Assembly (NCBI RefSeq): GCF_900142785.1
Contig: NZ_FRCD01000017.1
Location: 79,885 to 143,884, forward strand
DNA length: 64,000 bases
Reading direction: 5' to 3'
Source of the DNA: Chryseobacterium carnipullorum
Lineage (GTDB): Bacteria > Bacteroidota > Bacteroidia > Flavobacteriales > Weeksellaceae
The notes under the pieces were generated by a model. It worked only from the letters and a program-made list of their open reading frames with translations, was not told where the DNA came from and ran no database searches. This document shows positions 1 to 7,010 of the stretch, piece after piece; position 1 is the first letter of the stretch; each line of letters opens with the position of its first letter. A program made the position numbers and the translations under genes.

Positions 1-447
1 AAAGGATTTGAGCTTAGGTGATTCTGCTTCTTTTTTTTCCTGATTCTGATTCTCAATTTGTGCAGAATCAAGACTTGCAGTTTCCTTATGATTATTTTCT
101 TTTGTTCTCTCTGATATTTCTGGAATATTGTTATAGTCATCAATATCCTGCTCTGATTCGAACTTCTTTCGAAAGTGATCAAGGTCACGGGTTTCATCCT
201 GCATCTCCTGATTAGACGGAGAAAGCTCTTTTTGATTAAAAGAATTAGGAGTATTGATATTTTCCACATCATCGATTCCAACTTGTTGTATTTCGTTTTT
301 GTCTTTTTCTGAAAATTCCATCAGGGAATACTCTTCAGTTTCTTCCGGTCTTCCAGAATTATCTTTTTTCAGAAAAAGATCGTACACAAAATTTCCCGCG
401 TAATAAAGCAGATAAACGGCTATGATAGTAGTAATTATTTTGATCAT
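1..447 (-). CDS. Membrane-anchored protein of the transfer region, C-terminus cut off by the window edge
   Basis: An open frame of 149 codons starts at the ATG at 447 and runs off the left end of the window. Residues 1-25 are a hydrophobic N-terminal anchor (MIKIITTIIAVYLLYYAG...). The visible remainder is strongly charged and rich in Glu, Asp, Asn, Gln and Lys, as expected of a disordered cytoplasmic or periplasmic linker. It begins 21 bp after the stop of the ParA-like gene and shares its orientation, so it probably belongs to the same transfer operon. In Bacteroidota elements the genes after traA are usually further tra genes, so a transfer role is inferred from position only. I do not recognise the family. 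Confidence 0.6.
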   Translation of the reverse strand, partial: MIKIITTIIAVYLLYYAGNFVYDLFLKKDNSGRPEETEEYSLMEFSEKDKNEIQQVGIDDVENINTPNSFNQKELSPSNQEMQDETRDLDHFRKKFESEQDIDDYNNIPEISERTKENNHKETASLDSAQIENQNQEKKEAESPKLKSF

Positions 448-467
448 CTTTAGTAAAGTATTTGTGG

Positions 468-1118
468 TTACAAAGTAATTTCAAGGCATTTGTTGATGTG
501 TTCTATTAATTCTGCGAATGGACTTTTAACAGCATATTTTTGTTCATAGGTCAGTTTCCTTGTATCGAGGATTTGGAGACAATTTCTTTTGAATACAGGA
601 CTTTTCAGTAAGATTCCATACCTGCTGATTTCGGTATCCATTCCATCCTGATTAAGGTATTTGTAGCCTTTATCATATTTCGAACGGATAAATATTCGTT
701 CCGCCTGGCTTTCCAACAGTCCCAAAAAATTAATGAAGACCAACGTTGATTTCGCAGAGACATTGGAATATTCAAAAGGAATGACAATGAAATCACTATA
801 GATAAGTAGGTCGCTGTATTTCACATCCAATGTTCCTGCAAGGTCGAATATGTTTATTTCTTCACTTTCTTTCAATTCGATCAAAGTTTCAAAATCCGAG
901 AAAGGCTGTTCGTTTTCTTCATCTATTATCTCAACATCATATAATTTTGGAATTTCCAGCAATTCGTCTTCTTTCCATTTATGATAAAATGACTTCTGAA
1001 AATCGAAATCGAATACATTGACCTTTCTTTTAGAATTAACAGAAATATAATTGGCAAAAGCAATGGCAAGCGTTGTTTTACCGGTTCCTCCTTTCTGTGT
1101 GGCAAAAGTGATTATCAT
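468..1118 (-). CDS. ParA-family ATPase of the transfer region (TraA-like)
   Basis: This 216-residue protein carries a deviant Walker A motif, KGGTGKTT, at residues 9-16, preceded by a beta strand (MIITFATQ). It lacks an N-terminal DNA-binding extension, so it is a small ParA/MinD-type ATPase. In Bacteroidota conjugative elements a ParA-like protein (TraA) sits next to the mobilisation genes and this one directly follows the relaxase gene (41-bp gap). A role in element partition or transfer is inferred from that position. It differs clearly from the chromosomal ParA near 61 kb, which is longer and paired with ParB; no parB-like partner is visible here. Confidence 0.85.
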   Translation of the reverse strand: MIITFATQKGGTGKTTLAIAFANYISVNSKRKVNVFDFDFQKSFYHKWKEDELLEIPKLYDVEIIDEENEQPFSDFETLIELKESEEINIFDLAGTLDVKYSDLLIYSDFIVIPFEYSNVSAKSTLVFINFLGLLESQAERIFIRSKYDKGYKYLNQDGMDTEISRYGILLKSPVFKRNCLQILDTRKLTYEQKYAVKSPFAELIEHINKCLEITL

Positions 1119-1158
1119 AATTTTCTATATCTTTTAAATAATTGGAACTGCATTTTAC

Positions 1159-2622
1159 TTATCTATTTCTTTTTTTTCTTCGTTTTTTAAGTTCATTTTC
1201 AGCAGGGTCTCTTGCAGGGCCAGTACTTTTCATTAATTCAAAAAGCATTTCATTGACAGCTTTTTTAAATTCACCTCCTTCCTTATTTTCGCTTTGCTGC
1301 GCCGTTTGCAATTGAGGGTTTAGGAATTCCTGATATTTCTTTTCCCCAATCATTGGTTCCAATTCTCCGATGTAATGAAGTCTTGAATGAACGATGTAAT
1401 ATTTTCCATCCTCTGATTTGATGATATTAACATCTTCTTTATTTTGGCTTTTCAGGTATTCTTTTACATCATCCCTTATAGCTCCAAATGTCTCCTTACT
1501 TTTCAGCTTTTTATTCTCAAAAAGCATAAAATCTTTTATTTCATTTTTCCTATTTCTATCTTTCAAAAACCTTTGCAGTACTACTTTAGTTTCATCATTT
1601 GGAATATTGTAATCCTTAAGACTTTCAAACAGTTTCTTATCCATTTTCTCCGAAGTGAATTCGAACAACTCATTCATTTTCATTATTTCACTTCCTTTAT
1701 AAACTGAGCCTGTCTTGTGGTCAATGACCGTATAACCAAAAGGTTGAAAATCATCTTTATGATGGAATATTAAGTCTATCCCAAAAACATCTTTCAGCTT
1801 TTTCTGAAGTTCACTTTCGAATTCAATTATGGGTGTCCAATCAGCTTTTTGCTTTTCCTCGGGAAGCATCGCTTCCTGCTTTCTAAAATCCTCAACTTTG
1901 AAAACCTTATTGGAGTAAATATCCTTATATTTTGAAAAAATGGCTTTCAGTTGTTTTGTCCTTTTCCCATTTTTTCTACTATCAAAAACAATTTGGTCTC
2001 CTGATAATGTTCGCTCGATCACTCCGTTTTTTAAAATGGTCAAAGATTTTGCATCATTTGTGTTTTTGCCCAGTTTATAGCCATTTCTGTTAAGTAAAGT
2101 TTCAAACTGATTGAGAGAACTCATTTTGTATTTCAACAGTTTGTTCAATACTTCCTCCGATTTGATTCCGTAAAGTTTTTCGAGAGTATTAGCTAAAGCT
2201 TTTTGAGCTTTTAACTTTTCGTAACTGTCATTAATTTTCTTTCCAGTCTGTTTATCTACTCGAGTTGTAACAATATGAATGTGATTGTTCTCTGTGTCAT
2301 TATGGAAAGCCACAATAAATGGTTGTTTTCCGTATCCCAATGCATCCATAAAGTCATCAGCAATTTTTGTAAGTTCTTCTTTTGAATGTTCCCTGAACTT
2401 GGTCGAAATTGTTGCGTGAAATTGAGGCTTAATTACTCTTTTATTTCCAGCCGAAATAGCTTTTAAATAATCTCTTACTTGCTGCTTATCACTATTTTCA
2501 TTAATAAATGATGGAAAGTTTTTCATCATCATCAACTCCCCTTTTCCTTTGTCTATTTTTTTATCATTGTAATTAACTCCTGGAAAGTCAGATCCAGCTG
2601 GATTCATTATTTTAACAATCAT
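1159..2622 (-). CDS. mobB: Relaxase/mobilisation nuclease (MobB type)
   Basis: The 487-residue protein has the N-terminal relaxase signature. A histidine-rich metal-binding motif reads H107-N-D109 then N113-H114-I-H116, the HxD...HxH pattern of MOBP-like relaxases. The segment before it (QFHATISTKF) fits the beta strand ahead of this motif. Such enzymes nick oriT and pilot the DNA strand into the recipient. The C-terminal half is charged and ends in a basic tail (KKRRKKRNR). The gene overlaps the upstream mobC-like gene by 4 bp, which implies translational coupling. The catalytic tyrosine was not assigned with confidence. Confidence 0.85.
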   Translation of the reverse strand: MIVKIMNPAGSDFPGVNYNDKKIDKGKGELMMMKNFPSFINENSDKQQVRDYLKAISAGNKRVIKPQFHATISTKFREHSKEELTKIADDFMDALGYGKQPFIVAFHNDTENNHIHIVTTRVDKQTGKKINDSYEKLKAQKALANTLEKLYGIKSEEVLNKLLKYKMSSLNQFETLLNRNGYKLGKNTNDAKSLTILKNGVIERTLSGDQIVFDSRKNGKRTKQLKAIFSKYKDIYSNKVFKVEDFRKQEAMLPEEKQKADWTPIIEFESELQKKLKDVFGIDLIFHHKDDFQPFGYTVIDHKTGSVYKGSEIMKMNELFEFTSEKMDKKLFESLKDYNIPNDETKVVLQRFLKDRNRKNEIKDFMLFENKKLKSKETFGAIRDDVKEYLKSQNKEDVNIIKSEDGKYYIVHSRLHYIGELEPMIGEKKYQEFLNPQLQTAQQSENKEGGEFKKAVNEMLFELMKSTGPARDPAENELKKRRKKRNR

Positions 2623-2981
2623 TTTGAAAGCAAAGAATAAATGTTTTCAAATATTTTGTTCTGCTCCTTTTTTAGAATTATCATTTCTGAAAGCTTTTCA
2701 GAAAAAACTTTTAACTCTTCTGAACCGATGAATTTTTGCGCATTTACAATCTTAGCAACCTGATTGATATTGGTCTCAATCTTTACAAAAACATTATCTT
2801 GTTTTTCGATGAATTCGAGAACCTTTCTTCTATCATCATCCAAAATCCTGTTTTCGACAGAATTGATGATTAAACTTGTAAGCGAAATATTTCTTGTATC
2901 GCATATTTTTTTCCATTCTTGCTTTTTCTGATTACTGATTCTAAAAATGATAGTCTTATTCTCGGTTTCAATCGGACTCAT
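2619..2981 (-). CDS. mobC: MobC-like relaxosome accessory protein
   Basis: This is a 120-residue protein whose N-terminal 45 residues (FRISNQKKQEWKK..., SLTSLIINSV) fit a ribbon-helix-helix DNA-binding fold. A helical C-terminal half contains the NQVAKIVN stretch found in MobC-family mobilisation proteins. Such proteins bind oriT and help the relaxase open the strands. It is immediately upstream of the relaxase gene and overlaps it by 4 bp (ATGA). The family call is by pattern; exact naming (MobA or MobC) varies among Bacteroidota elements. Confidence 0.75.
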   Translation of the reverse strand: MSPIETENKTIIFRISNQKKQEWKKICDTRNISLTSLIINSVENRILDDDRRKVLEFIEKQDNVFVKIETNINQVAKIVNAQKFIGSEELKVFSEKLSEMIILKKEQNKIFENIYSLLSK

Positions 2982-3013
2982 TTGAAATAGTAAATAGTTT
3001 CATTCAGGTATAT

Positions 3014-3337
3014 CTAAATTGGAATAAAAATTAGAGCAGCAATTGCTAAAGCGCCTACAAAAACAGAATTCAATATTTTCCATTTCTTCATTTGCCTAAT
3101 GCTTGCTTTCTCAAGGATAATCTGTTCTTTCTTAGCCGAAATTCCATAGATACAATCTTTATCAAATCCCGTGATTTTTAGATTAAGTACTTTTGCATTA
3201 AAATCTTGAACTTCATAGCTTCTGCCAACTTCTATTGAACTTTCAATTAATGGTTTCCCAGGATTAGCTACTATGGTTTTGCAGGAGGTCAATGAAATGC
3301 ATAATAACAGAATTAAAAATATTTGGTAATTTTTCAT
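3014..3337 (-). CDS. Small lipoprotein with C-terminal transmembrane segment
   Basis: Starting at the ATG at 3337 gives 107 residues opening with a lipoprotein signal peptide (KNYQIFLILLLCISLTSC), so Cys19 is the likely lipidated residue. The middle is a soluble domain of about 65 residues. The protein ends in a second hydrophobic segment (VFVGALAIAALIFIPI) that could be a membrane helix. A longer in-frame start at 3403 would put 22 extra residues before the signal peptide and is unlikely. It lies between the relaxase operon and two secreted paralogues. I do not recognise the family. Confidence 0.65.
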   Translation of the reverse strand: MKNYQIFLILLLCISLTSCKTIVANPGKPLIESSIEVGRSYEVQDFNAKVLNLKITGFDKDCIYGISAKKEQIILEKASIRQMKKWKILNSVFVGALAIAALIFIPI

Positions 3338-3374
3338 TGGTCTATTTTCTAAGTATAATTGAATTCGCTGTGCA

Positions 3375-4466
3375 TTAAAGTGCTTCCCAATTTGCCACAC
3401 CATTTACACTCTTTAGAACATAGCTTCCTACAGGTGGAGGTTGAGGAATAAATTCTGTTGCAAAACCAAATGATCCATCAGATTTAGCCACTACTCTTTT
3501 CGTATATGAAGAATCGTTATCTGCATTAGGCATTTGTGAAGGCGTGACACTTAATTTTCCATTGATGTTTAGCCATCTTTCAGAAAAATCCCCCGAAATC
3601 AACGCGAATTTGTAATCCGTATAATTATTCGTAATACTATCCCAAAAGTTGGTTGAACTTGTTGTGACGGGGGTTGAATGTATAGCGAGTTTGTTACTAA
3701 CACTTCTGTTACCAGTGGCAGGACTTCCTGCTCCTGTACCAATGAAGATATTATTGGAACCTGTTCGGTTTCCTGTACCTGACAAATATCCTATCGATAT
3801 ATTATCATTCCCGGAAGTGATATATGACATTGCTCCTGCTCCGATTCCAATATTTCTGCTTCCTGAAATTGTTCCGTTTACAATGCCATTTAATGCCGAA
3901 ACACCTGCTCCATAATTCAATTTCCCTGTAATTTCTCCCTGAGACATTGCGTAAAAACTAGCAGAATTTCCTTTTCCTGAAGTAATCTTAGAATCTGTCG
4001 CAACGATGGAATTATACTCGCCTGTAATTTGACCTCGGGAATTTCCAAGTGTATAATTTTCCTTACTATCAAAATCAAGATGGAGATTACTTTTGACAAC
4101 AAGTTCTACTGTTGAAGAATTTCCTCTGAGAGCAACATTATTTAGAGGGTCTTCTTGAGTAAAAGGTATCCACGCACTACCATCAAAATAATATAAACCT
4201 GATTTTGTAATATGAATCACTTGGCCAACTAAATTTGTCGCAGGTAACGTCACAAAGACTATAGTTCCCTTTTTTGCAGTTGAATAAGTTTTTGCTGCGA
4301 GTTGTTCTCCCGTAATACGCGGTGGAATAATTCCATCATAATGATTAGTATCATTGGGTTTGCCTACAACTTCTAATGTTGCTTCTGGTGTTTGGGTATT
4401 GATTCCGACTTGAGCGTGAACAGCTATACCAAAAAAGGACAAAAAAAGATAAATAAGTGTTTTCAT
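3375..4466 (-). CDS. Secreted adhesin/fibre-like protein with GINT-type N-module
   Basis: With the ATG at 4466 the protein has 363 residues and a clear signal peptide (MKTLIYLFLSFFGIAVHAQ). The next roughly 90 residues form a module beginning QVGINTQTPEATLEVVGKP, passing through YDGIIPPRITGEQL and ending GLYYFDGSAWIPF. The middle has glycine/asparagine-rich repeats (GSRNIGIGAGAM, GNDNISIGYLSG, GSNNIFIGTGAG) like the beta-helical shafts of phage tail fibres and trimeric autotransporters. A C-terminal segment follows (SVNGVANWEAL). The start overlaps nothing, and the upstream neighbour at 4527 is a paralogue. Surface attachment is inferred from architecture. Confidence 0.7.
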   Translation of the reverse strand: MKTLIYLFLSFFGIAVHAQVGINTQTPEATLEVVGKPNDTNHYDGIIPPRITGEQLAAKTYSTAKKGTIVFVTLPATNLVGQVIHITKSGLYYFDGSAWIPFTQEDPLNNVALRGNSSTVELVVKSNLHLDFDSKENYTLGNSRGQITGEYNSIVATDSKITSGKGNSASFYAMSQGEITGKLNYGAGVSALNGIVNGTISGSRNIGIGAGAMSYITSGNDNISIGYLSGTGNRTGSNNIFIGTGAGSPATGNRSVSNKLAIHSTPVTTSSTNFWDSITNNYTDYKFALISGDFSERWLNINGKLSVTPSQMPNADNDSSYTKRVVAKSDGSFGFATEFIPQPPPVGSYVLKSVNGVANWEAL

Positions 4467-4526
4467 TTTATTATTGTTTTTAGAATCGATATTTCTATTT
4501 TTAAATATAATTGACATTAAAGTTTG

Positions 4527-5318
4527 TCATCTTAAGTGTGGTCTTATCCAACTGGAATAGCCTTGAAATGATCCAATTAAATTTGAGGAGATATAGCTAA
4601 AATTGACTGATGGAATGTAGATACTTTTATTTTGAAAATAAATAGGAATTATAAATGTTGGATTCTCTTCTGTATGGAGAAAAGCAATATCAGTTGGAAA
4701 ATAACCAATTTCATTACATATACCAGAAATATCTATTTTGACATCTTGATCAACATTATTAAAATCAGTCTTCTTTGAGATTTCGAGTTTAATATTTATA
4801 ATTCCATCAATTTTTTTGAAGACAATCGAGCCTTTCAAACCTCCAATTTTTTTTGTTCCAATTTTGTAATATTTTGTTGAAGTTAAATAGGTATATTTAT
4901 CTTCCCATAAGTCAATGGGTTCATTCCATTTCGATTCCGCTGTTAACATATCATCATTAGTATCGTCAAAAGTCAATATGATTCTGTACTCGACTGCTCG
5001 TTGTTTTTTTAAAAGTGCTTGCCACATATGCCCGTCAAAATAATACAGTCCTGATTCTTCAACATTTACTACCTGTCCCAACAAATTTGTTGATGGAGTT
5101 GTTACAAATACTACTGCACCATTTTTTGAAGTGGAGTATTTTTTTTTTGAAAGCTGATCGCCTGTAATACGAGGAGGAATTATGCCATCATAATGATAAG
5201 AATCACTTGGTTTTCCTACAACATCCAAAGTAGCTTCTGGTAATTTGGTATTAATTCCGACTTGTCCCCGAATAGTTATGACTATAAATAGCATAAAAAA
5301 ATAAAAAGGTATTCTCAT
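4527..5318 (-). CDS. Secreted protein, paralogue of the neighbouring GINT-module protein
   Basis: The ATG at 5318 gives 263 residues with a signal peptide (MRIPFYFFMLFIVITIRGQ). Residues 19-110 repeat the N-module of the next gene almost line by line: QVGINTKLPEATLDVVGKP, YDGIIPPRITGDQL, VVFVTTPSTNLLGQVV, GLYYFDGHMW. After that the two proteins diverge completely. Here the C-terminal 150 residues look like a compact beta-rich domain without glycine repeats. The pair therefore looks like one export or assembly module carrying two different effector or adhesin ends. The function is unknown. The gap to the downstream paralogue is only about 60 bp, so they are probably co-transcribed. Confidence 0.65.
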   Translation of the reverse strand: MRIPFYFFMLFIVITIRGQVGINTKLPEATLDVVGKPSDSYHYDGIIPPRITGDQLSKKKYSTSKNGAVVFVTTPSTNLLGQVVNVEESGLYYFDGHMWQALLKKQRAVEYRIILTFDDTNDDMLTAESKWNEPIDLWEDKYTYLTSTKYYKIGTKKIGGLKGSIVFKKIDGIINIKLEISKKTDFNNVDQDVKIDISGICNEIGYFPTDIAFLHTEENPTFIIPIYFQNKSIYIPSVNFSYISSNLIGSFQGYSSWIRPHLR

Positions 5319-5539
5319 TTCGTTTTTTTGGTTAACATTTCTTCTGCAAAGTTGGGACATCAAAACCTTGAAAACAATAGTGTTAATGGGAGCTGGGCTA
5401 AATAAGATGAATCTGGATGATTCTGGAATCTATGGAGATTAAAAAAGAATAATCTGGATTAATCTGGAATCTTAAACCTAATTTCACAGAAAACAAAAAA
5501 ACAAGTTCCGCAATTTTTTTACCCTTTTTGAAGAAAAAG

Positions 5540-5598
5540 GCAAGATTGTCTTTGTATATCAAACTTGAAAAGTTTGTATATACAAAGACACATCTTGC
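5540..5598. repeat. Long imperfect hairpin, candidate oriT
   Basis: The left arm is 5540-5565 and the right arm is 5571-5598, with a five-base loop TGAAA. The arms (26 and 28 nt) pair throughout except for two single-base bulges. The outer stem reads GCAAGAT against ATCTTGC and the inner stem CAAACT against AGTTTG. There is no T-run directly after the right arm, so it is not an ordinary terminator. Long inverted repeats are typical of relaxase recognition sites and single-strand origins. The mobilisation genes start 2.5 kb to the left, so an oriT role is an inference. Confidence 0.5.
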
Positions 5599-5782
5599 TC
5601 AAAAAAGCTGCTTATTTTTCGGAATCCTGAAAAGTAATTTATAGTATTGATAATCAGTAAGTTTTATTGTTTTTATTGGGAAAGTGTAAAAGTGAAGTCT
5701 TTAAGTATGAAAGAAAAATAATAATTGCTTGTAAAGTGAGAATTTACCTATAGTATTGTAAATCAAAATGTAATGATTTTAA

Positions 5783-6005
5783 CCTATACTTATTTCACGC
5801 AGGTGACCTGTATCTAATTTACGCAGGTATGAGATTGCAACTGTATTCGTATTACGCAGGTTCGATTATTAATATTGTCCTATTATATGTTGATGACCTG
5901 TATCTGATTTACGCAGGTATGAACTCTAGCTGTACTTATTTTACGCAGGTTTGATGATTGGGATCCTTTTTTTATGCAGACAGCATGTATGTAATCTACG
6001 CACGT
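5783..6005. repeat. Iteron-like direct repeat cluster, core ACGCAGGT
   Basis: Five exact copies of ACGCAGGT start at 5797, 5821, 5854, 5911 and 5943. A sixth degenerate copy (ACGCACGT) is at 5998. Each is preceded by an AT-rich block resembling CTGTAT or CTGTACTTATTT, giving a unit of about 22-23 bp. In copies 2 and 4 the unit opens with ACCTG, so it is bounded by an inverted ACCTG/CAGGT. The spacings (24, 33, 57, 32, 55) are multi-turn but irregular. This suggests several binding sites for one protein, either a replication initiator or a regulator. Confidence 0.65.
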
Positions 6006-6338
6006 ATTATGAGTTGAAACGAAATTGTTTAAAAGACATTCATACCCCAAAACTAACAATTAATCACTAATAATGGTTAGACGAGTGAAAATAGACGCAA
6101 TATTGGATATTACATTTTACTGAATAAAAACATTCTTAAAAATCAATATTCAATACTATCACAATGAGTTATTCAATAAGTTGCAGAGTAAAAGATTCAT
6201 TAAGAGTAAAGAGATAGAGACCATTTGGTAGCTGGTAAAACTAAAAAATTTAAATTGATAGAGTTATTGGCAGCGATAACACCATTAGGATAAGATTTAT
6301 AGGTCTGGATTTCAAAAAATCGTATATTGAAAACGGTA

Positions 6339-7010
6339 TTAATTTACAATTACCCACAAATGGGTCAAATTAACATCACCATCTTCTCTATGCGCAGTAG
6401 ATCCTAAGTAACTAAAATCTGTATTAGATTCTAATTCCGATAAAATTTCATCATTTTTCCAATTCTTATCTGTTTGTGCCAATTCCCTAATCCAACTATT
6501 AACTGTAGTCATCCAATGGTTAGAACTTTCTTTTTCTACAAAACCTAGCAAACCACACTCATAAATACCTTTGCCGTGTTTTTCAGTTTTATATCTCTGT
6601 ATTCCCCCATTATTATTATCTCCGATCACATATTCTTTTTCTCTTGATTTTTCAGGAGATGGCAACCGTTTACTTTCTACCGAAAAAAGAGACGAAGTTG
6701 AAACATTTTGTTCATTTGGATAAAAATAAAAATCTGAAAAACCTTTGCTTAAATTTGTAATATCACGGTATTGTCCGTTAATATTAAATGGATAATCATA
6801 TTTTCTAATTAGGATTTGAGCTTGTTCGATATAAATTTGCGTAAAATCATCTTCATTTAGTTTTCTCTTTTTATAGAAATCAGAAACTACATATGACTTG
6901 AAATGTGGTACAACAGATTTCATCAGCTTACTGATAAGCAAAATAATATTAGTATTTGGAATACTAATCTGAGGATTGGATTTATTATATAAATTTTCCT
7001 CCGCTATCAT
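6339..7010 (-). CDS. Putative PD-(D/E)xK nuclease partner of the methylase
   Basis: This is a 223-residue soluble protein with no signal peptide. Its central part carries a plausible nuclease core: Asp93 in FSDFYFYP, then E112-S-K114 in FSVESKRLP, separated by beta strands, as in PD-(D/E)xK enzymes. A following stretch, GGIQRY then GIYECGLLGFVEK, resembles the conserved glycine and helix region seen in restriction-like proteins. Its ATG overlaps the stop of the 972-residue methylase by 4 bp, so the two are translationally coupled. Function as a cleavage subunit is inferred from motif and coupling; I do not know this family by name. Confidence 0.6.
   Translation of the reverse strand: MIAEENLYNKSNPQISIPNTNIILLISKLMKSVVPHFKSYVVSDFYKKRKLNEDDFTQIYIEQAQILIRKYDYPFNINGQYRDITNLSKGFSDFYFYPNEQNVSTSSLFSVESKRLPSPEKSREKEYVIGDNNNGGIQRYKTEKHGKGIYECGLLGFVEKESSNHWMTTVNSWIRELAQTDKNWKNDEILSELESNTDFSYLGSTAHREDGDVNLTHLWVIVN

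Larger units (their letters stand above)
5319..6338. other. 1-kb non-coding stretch with hairpin and repeat cluster
   Basis: No convincing gene is visible on either strand. The stretch holds a long inverted repeat at 5540-5598 and a cluster of ACGCAGGT-containing repeats at 5797-6005, each listed separately. The rest is AT-rich. The region separates the secreted-protein genes from the methylase cassette, and all neighbouring genes run leftwards. Confidence 0.7.

Noticed and set aside
18..215. 65-codon plus-strand ORF at the left edge
   Set aside because: It is antisense to a longer minus-strand frame with a membrane anchor and conserved operon spacing.
5783..6005. CRISPR array
   Set aside because: Copies are only partly conserved, intervals run from 24 to 57 bp without uniform spacers, and no cas genes are near. 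An iteron-like or operator cluster fits better.
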